A DNA stretch of 64,000 nt, taken from the NCBI GenBank assembly GCA_014904845.1, contig MU119283.1, positions 124,001 through 188,000 of the forward strand, given 5' to 3'. Positions 46,976 through 59,948 of the stretch are shown in pieces. The notes under the pieces were generated by a model. The model searched no databases. It saw nothing but the letters and a program-made list of their open reading frames with translations, and had not been told where the DNA came from. Origin of the DNA: Acephala macrosclerotiorum. Lineage: Eukaryota; Ascomycota; Leotiomycetes; Helotiales; Mollisiaceae. Positions within the stretch are counted from its first letter, which is position 1. Each line of letters begins with the position of its first letter. A program made the position numbers and the translations under genes.

Positions 46976-48906
46976 ATGCAATCTTCGTGGCTGCTTTTTG
47001 CGCTGTTCTCGAATTGGGTTGTTTCATCCACTTTGCCACGACAATTGCAATGGTCTTCCAAAACATATGGCCCTGACGGCCCGTGGCACGCTGTCTCGAT
47101 CGATCTCGGAAGTAACAAACAACCTCTCGACCTCTATCCTGGGAATACTTGGCATTCGAATATCTTGGGCTCATCTATTTGCGCGAATGTTTCGACTTGC
47201 TATGCACAACAGGCTGGTCTTTACGACTCTTCAACGTCCACTTCTGTTTTAACCTACACGACTATAGATCAAGTTGAACAGATCGATTGGACTTCGGGGG
47301 CCATGCCATTGACAGGCACCCATAGTGTCCAATTTGACACAACGACCGTTCTTGCCCCCAATTTGTTTGCGGCTGCCACAATTCCCAATCTGTCTTTGCA
47401 GGTCATACCAAATGGCTACTACACACTCCCCAATGGAACAAATTACCTCCCAGAAGTTGGAACCCTCGCTTTGGGCGCAGAGTCGGTCAACCAGACTTAT
47501 CCCGTGGTACAATCAGTGGAGAATTTCAACTCGAGTCTTATTTCAGGCTATCTCTATGAGGCTGGCCAACTTGCATCCAATTCCTACGGGCTTCATATCG
47601 GATCAGTGGCGCTTGGCATACCGCCCTCAGCATTAGTCGGAGGATACGATCAATCTCGATTACTAGGCGTAGTGACAGCGCAAAGTTATCAATTGTACTC
47701 TTTACCTATCGATCTTCTCGACATTGGCATCGGGGTCGCTGAAGGAGGATCACCATTCGCAGACACACCTTTCTCTGGATTACTCGCCCAAGGAAATTCC
47801 TCCATTAAGGTTTCCATCTGTCGGAACAAAGATCAGAGAAAATCACGTGTCGAACTCACATGATGGGTCATGTGACTTCTAGCTAGTATATAAGGGGGAG
47901 CTTCCTTCGAAAGCTCTCCTTTTCCTCTTCGTACACAAATATAAGCATAAAACGGCATTAAATCGAATTGACGATTTTGGTGCTACGTGCTTCTTGTGTT
48001 ACCACTTTTCGGACAGTGTTCTCTTCCGACACTATCCCGGTCTTGATTGAAGCAACAATACCTTACCTTTACCTTCCCGGCAGTACCTGTGATGCTATCG
48101 CAGCACAACTTCCCGTTACATTCCACTCGGATTACGGTTTATATTTCTGGAACACAACTGATCCTAAATATACACGTATAGTGACTTCACCAGCATATCT
48201 CAGCTTCACATTTCGCCTCAATCAAAGCAACTCACAAAACATGACTATCAAAGTTCCCTTCGGCCTTCTAAATCTGACACTACAAGCGCCTTTGATTAAT
48301 ACGCCAACACAGTATTTCCCCTGCAGGCCATTAACAGATAGTGGCAGCTACACGCTAGGACGAGCATTCTTACAAGCAGCGTTCGTTGGAGTCAACTGGC
48401 AAACAGATCTGAATGGTGTCTGGTTTCTGGCGCAAGCCCCGGGACCGAATACGCCGTCAACGCCTGTTGTGACTTCCATCGGATTCTCAGACACGAGTCT
48501 CACCTCCTCATCGAATCAATGGATCGACAGTTGGAAAGGCTCTTGGACAGTTCTCGACGAGGGAAGTTCAGGCACTAGTGGTAGCACTCCTGGCAACCAA
48601 GCTGGGTCGAAATCCAAGAGCCTCAGTTCGAGAGCCATCGCTGGTATCGTTATTGGAGTCGTTATTCTTGTCGCTGCTGTTGGGGCACTTGCATACTTTT
48701 GCTTCTGGAGAAGAAATCGCAAGCCGGCTATTACTACCCAGGTTACGCACAATAGCTACACGACGTTCGAAAAGTCGGAACTGCCGGCCACATATGAATA
48801 CTCGAGAGCGGAGCTCGGAAGCTTGAATGAGGAAAGCTTGAATGAGGAAAAGAGGGCGGAACTTGGAGGCACAGACGAAAGGAGGGTGGAACTTGCAGCT
48901 TCGTGA
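46976..48906 (+). pseudogene. Aspartic-protease-like membrane protein gene, split by a solo LTR
   Basis: The ATG at 46976 begins a signal peptide (MQSSWLLFALFSNWVVSSTL). The frame runs to 47818, where a 213-bp solo LTR interrupts it, and resumes in the same frame at 48037 to the stop at 48906. Without the LTR and one target-site copy the gene would encode about 570 residues. The extracellular part has the layout of a pepsin-like (A1) domain: PWHAVSIDLGSNKQPLDLYP, SNSYGLHIGS, the second-lobe PYLYLPGSTCDAI, and DSGSYTLGRAFLQAAFVGVN. A linker and a C-terminal membrane span follow (AGIVIGVVILVAAVGALAYF), then a charged cytoplasmic tail. Neither DTG/DSG catalytic motif is intact (DLYPG and IEATIP stand in their places), so the ancestor was probably a non-catalytic family member. 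The insertion introduces a stop after 18 codons; splicing around it is not excluded. Confidence 0.82.
47819..48031 (+). mobile_element. Solo LTR, 213 bp
   Basis: Begins TGTCGGAA and ends TTCCGACA, a perfect 8-bp terminal inverted repeat with canonical TG...CA ends. Flanks are CCATC (47814-47818) and CTATC (48032-48036), a 5-bp target-site duplication with one C/T difference. Inside are a TATATAAG box (47887-47894), a CACGTG site and a perfect inverted repeat TCACATGA/TCATGTGA (47856-47875), as expected for a retrotransposon promoter region. No internal retroelement sequence adjoins, so it arose by LTR-LTR recombination. Copia-like or other class is not determined. Confidence 0.85.
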
Positions 48907-49132
48907 AGTGGTGGAGAGCTCTGGCTATTTCCAAAACTATTCCAAGGAAATCTCCAAGGGCTTGCGAGAATCGAGGGCGTGCGGGGGGGCGGAAGTTTCT
49001 CGACATGCCTAGCATTTTCGAAGCTAGTACTCCCGCCAATTCATCTATTAAGCTTAGCTTTTTATTTTTGTTAGAAATTATACTATTATTATAGATATCG
49101 GGGGCGGGTCTATTTCTAATAAGGATATAAAG
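48907..49132. other. Junction between the protease-like gene and the HET remnant
   Basis: Short AT-shifted intergenic stretch with a G-run (CGTGCGGGGGGGCGG near 48980). No gene. Confidence 0.4.
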
Positions 49133-50650
49133 TTGCAGAGGAAGGAATTCGCAAGGCGAATTCATTCGGTGCTACTTAGTCAAGATTTATCACAGGTGAG
49201 CGGTAGAAGGGTTTCAGCGGGCCCGAGGATCTGCCGGGGGTGTGACTTGTTGGTTGCGTTCGTCGGGGTCGATACAGTCTATATCAACCAACTTGATGAC
49301 GAAGAAAAAAGTCATCAGGTAAATCTGTTCGGGCTTGTATTGGTTTATCACGACTCATGCTACATAGGTAACTCGGATGGGAAAAGTTTACGAGAGTGCT
49401 GAATGCGTGGTAGCGCGGTTGGGAAAGTACGGAGGACAGTACGTACGTTCACTCCTTTATCCATGAAGCAAGCTCAGCACATCTTAAGGAAAGCCGCGTC
49501 ACTCAACCAATTCCTCAGAGAGTCTCCAAAGAATGCGCCATGGCCATGGAGGAACGATTCGGCAAGGGAGATTCTGCACAGATTCTGCCAACAAAGATTC
49601 TGGAGTCGACTTTGGATTGTGAAAGAGCTCATGCTAGCACGCCGGATAAAGGTTCAATGGGGTGACGAGACATTACCATGGGAGAACATTGAGCCAATGT
49701 TTGAACTCGCGATTGGGGCTGACGTCGGATCCATCACCAGCGCTACAACAGAGACGAACGCGTGGTCTAGTTATCTTTCAGAATACACACCATCGAGGAT
49801 CTACGAGGCGCATCGAGATCAATTCGGTGCTTTACTAGAGTTTTATACACTATGGGATCTTTTTATCTTATACTTGAAAGCCGAGTGTGAGGATAAGAGG
49901 GACAAAATATATGGTCTTCGTGCGCTTAGTCCAGATTGTTGTAAATCAAGCATTCCAGTTGACTATTCGAAAGACGTCGACAAAGTTGGTTATATGCTTA
50001 TCTACCATCAGTTGACAGCTCACGATCTGACGCCTTACAAATCAAGGCTCGAACCAGATGCGGAGTCTTATACCTTGGTCCGAAAGACACTGGACTGCTT
50101 CGGGCTATTGCCAAAGCCGATAGCGGATGGCGAGGGGTTTATCACCCTACGTAATCGGTTTCCAACCACCTCCGAATGCAAATCTCCAGCTAGCATTATT
50201 GGCTTTCGTTGTCAATACCTGGGAGCGATCTCGTTTGCAGAGAAACCGTTTCAAAAGTTCCCTTCACCAGAGCCCGGGGAAAGACATCGAGAACGTTATA
50301 CACCGTTTTACGCGGTAACCGGTACTGATGGGGTTGAAAAATACCCTTTTGAGTGGAAGATACCTTACGACGTATTTGACGTAGGAGATATGGTGTACAC
50401 AGTCAATGATTGGGAGGGCGTTGTCTTACGCCGAGAGGGCGCAGAGTTATCTATGAGGGGCGGGGTATCTTCTTTGTGCGAACTCTCCCAAGATTACCTT
50501 CCCTCGCTGATATTCTGGTTGGAGATGGAAGGACTGAAGGCTTTATATGGGTTTGATTTCAAGTCGCGTATTTTAAAGCCACTTCTTCCCAAGGCCGAAA
50601 AGTCTGTAGGTGAGAATAAGCGAGCCAAAAGTCGTAAAGTGTATTATTAG
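49133..50650 (+). pseudogene. 5'-truncated HET-domain (heterokaryon incompatibility) gene
   Basis: HET proteins control non-self recognition in ascomycetes. The end of a HET domain is visible: DTVYINQLDDEEKSHQV near 49275-49320 matches the family's D-x-x-CINQ-x-D-x-xEK-xHQV block, with Tyr replacing the usual Cys. A TGA at 49400 breaks the same frame. From 49403 the frame is open for 415 codons and continues with FWSRLWIVKELMLARR, CEDKRDKIYGLRAL and IPVDYSKDV, all typical of the region after the HET core. The family's N-terminal start (the LSYxWG block) is missing upstream. An inverted repeat GAATTCGC-AAG-GCGAATTC lies at 49145-49163. The stop falls 40 bases before the AT-rich block. Expression of the 3' frame alone cannot be excluded. 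Confidence 0.75.
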
Positions 50651-51717
50651 TTTACTAATATCTTTTCCGGTCACGAACAACCAATGGCTCTTATAATATG
50701 AAAATTTTTTAAAATTTTAATCGTCGAAAGTAAATAAGAAATTTTTTTTAAAAAAAAATAATTATAATAATAAATTTGTTTATTTAATAAATATATAAAT
50801 ATATATTATATATTTTTAATTTAAATTAATAATAAACGATTTTATAATAATTAATTTTATATAATATAATTTTTTTAAAATTATATTTTTAAATTTTTAA
50901 TATAAACGAATTATAAACGTGTTTTATTTTAAATTAATTTTTTAATTATTAATTATATAAAAATATTTATTTAAATTTATAATTATTAATAATTACGTAA
51001 TATATAATAAATTTATATTAAAATTCGTTAATTATTTTTTTTTATAAGATTAAATATTTAATAAAATTATATTTAATTTTTTTAATTTATAATATTTTTT
51101 TATTTAAAATTTATATAATAAATTAAATATTTTTTTAATATTTTTTATTTAATTTATTTTAATAAAATTTATTTATTATTAAAAAAAAATTTTATATATT
51201 AATTAATTACTAATAGTATTAGCGGCTTACCAATGGCACGTACTACGCAATAATTACATGTTCAAAACTTTGGCGCCCAATAATAATCGATTAATAAGTA
51301 AGTCTAAACCAATAAGAACATTAAAACTCTCGACTTTCGACGATTGCAGACGACTACGCGCGGCCTTTGTACAATCACATTTAATCAATTGAGTCGCTTA
51401 ATCTCTAAGTACTTCAATTTAAGTTTTCAATATCAAGTAGTGTAACGCAACGCAATGCAATTACTCGCATGCTTAATCGGCATTTCTATGCGCGTAAACT
51501 TTGTTTGAATCGATCGATTCTACGATCAGATTTTAAATAGTATTAATATTTTCAATTTTCATTTTTATTTATTTGTATGATTTATAAAACGATAAAAATC
51601 TATTGATCGAATAAAACGCGATCGCTAGTTTGCATATAAGTCTTAATAAAGAATACTAAAATTTAATAAGTTTTAATTTTATAGTTTAATATTTTAATAC
51701 GCGTTTAATAAATTTAT

Positions 51718-51984
51718 TGTAGTAAAATTATATACTTTTTTTTCAAAAATCTTTGCAAATAACTAATTTCGAAAGTAATATTAATCACGTGTTTTTTAAA
51801 TATATAAAGAGTTTTCGTTTATTATAAACTAATTAATAATTTTTTTTATTTTTATTTTGATTGATTAATTGATTAATTAATTTACGAATTACGAATTATT
51901 TCAAATAAATTTAATTTATTAATTAAAATAAATTGATTTACAATTAAATTTTTTTATTTTATATTTTATTACTTTTTTATATTA
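51718..51984 (+). repeat. LTR-like direct repeat, left copy
   Basis: About 267 bp aligned with 63430-63706. It starts TGTAGTAAAATTATATA, contains CACGTG (51786) and GATTGATTAATTGATTAATT, and ends TTTTTTATATTA. The other copy starts TATAATAAAATTATATG, which differs by two G-to-A changes. Size, direct orientation and spacing fit the 5' LTR of a RIP-destroyed retrotransposon. Confidence 0.7.
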
Positions 51985-52245
51985 GTAAAACGACGTCGAA
52001 AAATGAATTATTTCAATAGATCTCATTAAAAATTGTTTATATACGATTTGTGTATTTTGTTTTTTATTATTATTAAAAAGAAATTTAAATTATTAAAAAT
52101 CGAAAATTAAAAATTAATTAATAAAAACTTTTTATTTTAATTATATTATTCGAAATTAAATAATTTGATTATAAAATTACGAAATTATAAAAAAATATTA
52201 ATTTAAAAAAATAAAAAATTAAAATAATCAAAATAATTAATACAA

Positions 52246-52276
<31 letters not shown>

Positions 52277-55200
52277 CGCGATAATTATTTATAGTAATTG
52301 TTTTTATTTCTAATAGAAATTGAAAAAAAAAAAAAAATATTTTAATTAAAAAAAAAAAAAAAAATTGTAACGTTGAAAAATGAAATTGTTTTATTGTTTT
52401 ATGTTTTAATTTTAATTTTTTTGAAAGTCGCAATTCGTAAATCGCTTGTAATCGTTTTTAAATTGAAATAATAAAATTAAAATAAATTTCGAATTTTAGA
52501 AAATAATACGAAAAAAATTGAAATAAAAAATATTAATCGAAAGAAATCGATTAAAAAAATATTTGTTTAAAAAATACATTTTATTAAAACGAATAAACGA
52601 ATAAAATTTCGAATAAAAATTAAAACAAAAATTTTTTTATAAAAAAAAATATAAATAAAAATTAATTTTTAAAACGAATTTCATTTGAAAACAATAATTC
52701 GAAAATTCGTATTTTTGAATTATTAAATCAATTCTTAGTTTAAAGACTAAAATCAATAAATTATTCGTATTAAAATTTTTTTTTTTTTAATAAAAAACAC
52801 TTTTATTTTAATTATATTATCGATTTTTACTAAGAAATTTTTTACGAATAATAAAATTTTTTTTATAAAAATATAAAATTTCGAGAAATATATATTTGTA
52901 TTAAAATTATAAATATTTTTTTTGAAGTCTTTGAAATACTTTGATTTAAAAAAAATAATATTACGATTTTTTTAAAATAATATAATAATATATATAAAAA
53001 CTATAAAATTATTTTAAAAATTAAAAAAATACGATTTTTATAATATATTAATTTAATTTACAAAAAGTAAATTCAATTTATATTAAAATACAATATTAAA
53101 AACTATTTAAAGAAAAAATTTTATAACGCTTTAAAAAAGAAATTTCGCGAATACGATTAAAAGTATTATTAAATAAATATAAAATTTTTATATAAAATTA
53201 TTAATTAATCTACGAATAATTTTTTAACGATAAAAACGTATATAAATTTGTTCGATCGAGTATTTAAAAAATTAATTAAATAAAACAAATTAAACAAATA
53301 ATATTAAAAACGCGAATTTATAAAAAGATTTTTAATATATATCAAAAAACGAATTTTTAAGAAAATCGATTATAAATCGATAAAAATATCTATTTATAAT
53401 TACAATAAAATATACGAAAAAACGATTATCGTATATAAATATAAAAAAAAAAACGATAATACAATAAAATTAATAATTTGAAATACTCGAAAGTTCAATA
53501 AAAATATTTAAATATTATAGTACAAAAAATAATTCTAAATATAATTAATAATTTGTTATTTTCTATTTTATTCGAAATATTTATAAAAAAAGTTTAATAA
53601 AAAATATATACAATTATTAAGAAAATTTATATCGAATTTCAATTTTCGATTCTACGTATTATTTAAACTCAAAAAATTCGATAAATATTTATATTAAAAT
53701 TTTTAATTCAAATAAATAATCTCGTTAAAAAACTGAAAAAACTTTTTTTTTTTTCGTATTATTTAACGATTTAAAAATCGCTTTAAACGTTAATATTACG
53801 AAAATGTTTTAAAAATTAAATAACGTTATAATTTTTATAAATTAAAATTAAAATTAATTTATTTTTTTACGAAAATATAAATAAAGATTTTTTTTTAATT
53901 GTAAACAAAAAAAATATAATAATATGAAAAAAAGCGAATATAAAACTTTATATAATTTAACGTCGATTAAATTTTTACAAAATATATTATTAATCGTTCA
54001 AAAAAATATAATAGAAATTAATATTATATATAACGATTAATAAAACAAGCGATATTGTTTCGAGTATTTTAAGCGAATAAAAAACGAAAAAATCGATTTT
54101 TTTATTAATTACTTTTTCGTAAATTACTATTTATTTATAGATAAATTAATCAATCGTGAATATTATTATCAAAAGAACGATTAATAATATTATAATTCTT
54201 AGAATAGTAATCGATTTTCGCGATCGTTTATATTTAAAAATAATTAATATTAATATAATCAAATTATAAAACAAATAATTAAAAGATCTTTTGATTACGA
54301 TTTTAATAAACGCTTTAAAAATGTACAAAAAATTTAAAAATCTATTCAATTTACTATTTAAAAAAAAAAAAAAATTAATACTAATAAAAAAATCTTAAAA
54401 AAATTAAATTTATTATTATATATTTTTAATAATAACAATATTAACGTTCAAAGTTTTAATAAAGCGATTATTAATAAATTCTACGAAAAATTATCAATAA
54501 ATATAATAATAATAAATATAATAATAACGAGTAAATCGAAAAACAAAATTTAAAAAATACGAAAAATTTTTTAATAAAAAGTGAAAATAAAAATAAAATA
54601 TTCAAAAATTGAATTACAATAACAAATTTCACAAAACGTTTAAAACGAAAAACGAGAAAAAATAAACGTAAATTAATCGAAAAATAAAACTTTGAAATAA
54701 TAATTCGATATTAGAAATAATAATTTTACTAATGAAATTTTATCGTGAAAACTTTTTAAAAATATAGTATTACTTTTAAGAATTCAAAAAAGAATAAAAA
54801 TAATTATTAATACTTTGAAAACATCGAATTTTACTATAGTAATTATTGATTAATAATAAAAAAAACAATATTTATTATTTGATTTTAATAAATACTAAAA
54901 TTGTTATCATAAAAAAAATATTAAAAATCGTTAATTCTATAAAATAATTTTTGTAAAATTTTTATAAAATATTTGAAAAAACGAATTAATTTATTTTTAT
55001 TATTAAGAATTTTGTAATATTTGAAATTAATCTCGTAAAAATCGATTTTTTGTTATTAATTAAAAGAAAACATATTATCGTTATTTTTAAATTATATTTT
55101 AATTTGTTTAAATTAATTAATTTAAATAAAAAATACAAAATATTAAATATTAAAATAAAATACTATATTATTTTTATATATATAATTTGAAATTTTAATA

Positions 55201-58200
55201 ATATTATTATAAACGTTAAAAATTTCTAATTATTTATTATTATTAAATAAAATTTCGAATTCGTTAAAATAGCGATTATAAAAATAGAAATTAAATATAA
55301 AATCGAATATAAAATTTTTTTTTTTTTGTAAATAATATAAAAAAAATCTTTTTAAAACAATTATTTATTGTTATAATAAAAATATAAATTAAATATAAAA
55401 ATAATAATTCGTAAAATAACGTATTTTGAGATTTTAAAATTTTTAATTTTATTTATACGATTATAATTGTTTTTTTCTTGAAAATCTATTTGCGTTAAAT
55501 TATTAGAAATTATTATATTCGTATATATTCTCGAATTGAAAAAATATCAAAAAAAAAATATAACGCGAAAAATTAAATATTAATATTATTAGAAAATAAT
55601 ATAATATTAAAATTCGCGAACAATTTTTATATTTTAACGAATTTCTTTTTATTTTTTATTTTTTATTAAATATTTTTAATATTATTTTATATAAAACAAA
55701 TATAATTAAAATAAATACTATTAATTTAAAAAGAAATACAAAAGAAACAATATAAAAACGAAATTATTTTTTTCGATTTTTTATAAAACTTTTTTTTTTT
55801 TTAATAAAAAAAAAATAAATAAAATTTTAAATAAAAAAACTTTTAACGAGAAAATAAAAAAGTATTTTTTTGTAATAATATTACTATTTTCAAATATAAA
55901 TATTAAAAAAAAAATATTTAAAAAACAATATAAAATACTAATTATTTTATTTTATCGAAAAAAAATAAAATCGAAAAATTTTTGAGTATAAAAATAAAAA
56001 AAAAATTCGAATAAAAAAAATAATTTTATTATTAAATAATCTCAATTTAAAATTATTTAATATAAACGTTAATACGATATATAAATTCAAATTCAAAAAA
56101 ATATAATTTATCGATTTAATCGATAGAATTAAAAAAGTTTTTAAAGAATAGAAAAATTGATTCGAACGATTTAAAATACGAGAAATATTTTAAAAATACA
56201 TTAAAAAATATATAAAATATTTATTATCGCGAATTGTTTCAATATTAAAAGAATTACAATTTATTTTTAAATAATTAATATTTTTATTTATCGAGAATTG
56301 ATTATAAGAATTTGAAAAAGAAATATTTAATAAAATAATATTTAATCGTAAAATAATAATAATATTTAATTGAAATTTTTTTTTTAAAATCTATAAAAAT
56401 ATTAATTCGTTTATTCGTATTAAAACAATTTAATATATAATATAACAAAAAAAGAATTTTTATTATTTTAAGATTTGATTTTCGATTATAATAAAAATAT
56501 TTTAAAAACGATTCAATCGCGAAATTCTCGAAAAAAACAATAATTTTTATTGAAATTTATAATTTTTAATCGCGAAAAAAATTGTTAAAATTTATTAATT
56601 GATTAATACGATTATAAAAATAAATTCAATTATTTTGAAAGATATTAATATATTTTTTTCTATTAATAAATTTTTTAAAAAATTTATTGAATATTTTTAC
56701 GTTTTTTTAATAAATTTTTTTTTTAAATACAATTAATTTACATTAAATATTCGAAATAAAAATATAATTATTTTTATAATTCTATTAGAATTTTTACAAA
56801 TAATAATATTATTTCAAAAAATAATTAATTTTATAGTTTAATTCGTTTAAATTATTATAATAATTCTAAAAAACGCATTTTTTAAAATTACAATACTATT
56901 TTTAAATAATATAAAAATCAAAAAACTTTATATAAATTACAATAATAAATTAGTATTTTTAAGAATTCGTTGATTCGTTTTTGAATATATTTAAAATTTG
57001 AATAAAACGTTAAATTAAATCGAAAAAATTCAAATTTATATAAAATTTTAATTACAATTTTATTAAAATAAAATAATTATTATTAATTTTATTTATAGTT
57101 TTAAAAAACGTTTTTTTGAAAATATAAAAATTATTAAAATTTTAAAATAAATTAAATATAATAATATTTTTAAAATTAAAATTTTTATTGAGATTTGTAT
57201 TTATTATAAAATATAAATTTAATATTTTAATATTATTATCAAATTATTATATCGATTAATTAGAAAAAACGAATTTTTCGAATAAAGAAAAAAGTAAAAA
57301 ATTATTATAGTATTTTTATAAAACAAATTTATAACGATTTTAATACTTTATAAAATTTATTATAATTTTATTAATAAATAAAAAATAATTATTTTAAATA
57401 TCGATATTAATTAATAAAAATACGAAAAAACATTTAATTAATATAATAATAAAAAACGAAAACAAATAATTCGATACAAATGAAAACTTTAAAATATTAT
57501 CGAATAAAATTATAATATAATAAAAAAAAAATATCGAGAAATTTTAAAATATTTTTACAAGTTACGATTTTGATTTTATAGTATTTATTTTATCTTTAAA
57601 ATAAACGCTAATATACTCGTCGTTCAATTAAATCGAATAATAATAAATTTTTTTAATATTTTAATTATTTGTTAATTCGTTTAAATACGATTATTCGATT
57701 TCAAAATCAAATATATTAAAAAAGTACTTATATTACTATAAACGAATTATTTAAAAAATCGCGAATAAAAAACGATAATTTAAAAAAAAAAACAAATATT
57801 GATAAATTTATTATAATTGAATTTGATTATATTGAAATAATTTTAATTTTAATTAAAAAACGTAAAATTAATCAAAAAATTAAAAGTAAATCGTTTGTAA
57901 TTAAAAATAAATACGTGAAATAGAAATATTTGTTTAAATTATTAAATCAAATTTGAGAAAATTCTTTCAAATTTAATATTTTTAATTTTTAATTTTCGAT
58001 ATTAATCGTATTTTTCGTATACGTTGTATTAATCGTTTTCTTTGAAATTAATAAACTATTAAACAATAATAATAATAATAATACTATTTTTTTTTTTGAT
58101 AAAAATTATTCGAATTATTCTCAAAATATTATTTAATATTTAACAATTTTAAAACGATTAAAATAATTTTTGAAAATAAAATTTCACAAATTAATTCGAG

Positions 58201-59938
58201 AATTCGTCGATTATAGTATTCAAAATAAAATACTATAGAAAAATATTATTAAATTCTATTTATTTCGATTTGTTTTAAACGATTTAAAATAACGTATAAT
58301 AATTATAATTAAATTATATAATAAATTCGAATATACTAAAAAAAAAAATATTTATTATTAAATAATTAATTAATATTATTAAAAGAAATATTACGAAAAT
58401 ATTCGAAATTTTATAATAAATTATAGCGATTATTAATACAAAAATAAGAAAAAATACGAAAAAACTTTGTATTTTTAGAAAGTAATTTCGTTATTTTATT
58501 ATATTAAAATAAACGTAATCAAATTTTCGCAATATAAAATATTCGATAATTTAATTGTAATATGAGATAATTTTTTTAATTGAATCGAGATTAAATCAAT
58601 AAAAAATTCGATTTCTAAAAAAATTATTAAATTTATTTATAACGATATTATTTGTAAATACAATATTTTCAATTATATAAAATTGAATAAAAAGTTCGAA
58701 TTCAAAAAAATTATTATCAAAAAACTAAATAAACTCGAGATTAAACAAATTATTATTTTCGTATATAATTTGAAAATAAATAAAATAATTAAATGAGAAT
58801 ATTAATTTATTATTATTATATTAATTACTTTGATAAAAAGAGATAAAAAAAATTGATTAAAATACTTATTTATTGTTTTTTTTGTAAATCGAACAATTAT
58901 TTATAAATTAATTGAATATATATTATTTTATATAATCTATAGTAAAAAAGTGATTTTATTTATTAAAATTCGATTTTTTATTTGAAGAATTTTCGATTGA
59001 AACGAAATATATAATCGAGTAAAGTTTTTTGAATTGAAAATTAAATAAATTGAAATGTGAAACGAGAATATAAAAAAATCGAGATTGAAAAAAAAATACA
59101 ATTGTAAATAAAATTAAACGTATTTTAATATTTATTATTAAATACGAAAAAAATTAATTTCTAAAAAAAATTTCGTTTTAATATATAATATTAAATTTAT
59201 TAATTAAAATATATTTAAAAATATTAAATTATTGTACAAATAATTAAATTTATATCGAGTTTATTAAATAAATCAATTGAAAAAAAATTATTTGTTCGAA
59301 AAAATAAATAAAACAATAATTCGAAGATTATATACAAAGAATCGTTTAAAAAAGTTCGTTAAAAAAAACGAATATTAAAATCTTTTGAATAATAACAAGA
59401 ATAAAAATATTGTTAAATTTATTGATTTTAATAATAATAAAAATATAAATATAAAAAAAAAAACGATTAAAAAATTTCGTAATAAATAAAATATTTAAAA
59501 AATTGAAAAAAGAATTAAAATTGTAATTTATATTTTTGAATTGAATAAGATTAAAAAAAATAAATATATACAATTTTTTAAAAATTAAATAAATAAAAAG
59601 AACTTATTAAACTTCAAAATAATAATAATTTTTTAATCGAAAAAAAATTATTTTCTTTTTTTTTATTTATAGCGATTTTATTTATACTTTGAAAACTTTA
59701 TTTTTCTTTTACTATAATTAGAACGATTATATTTAATTATATTTAAACTATACAAACGTTCGTTAATACAATATTTATTATAATTTATAAGAAAATCTTT
59801 TTTAATTTTTTTTTTTTTTTTTTTAAAATTTTTTAATTACAATTTTTTATTTTTTTATTAATTTAAAAATTACAATTTTTTTTTTATTTTATTTTTTTTT
59901 TTTTTTTCTTTAAATTCTAATTTAATCATTTTATATAT

Positions 59939-59948
59939 NNNNNNNNNN
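59939..59948. other. Assembly gap (10 N) flanked by duplicated sequence
   Basis: Ten N. The ~85 bases before the gap, ending ATTCTAATTTAATCATTTTATATAT, occur again right after it, which looks like an uncollapsed contig overlap. Confidence 0.95.

Noticed and set aside
48005..48015. Alternative LTR end at TTTTCGGACA
   Set aside because: Gives an imperfect terminal inverted repeat and no target-site duplication; the end at 48031 gives both and restores the reading frame.
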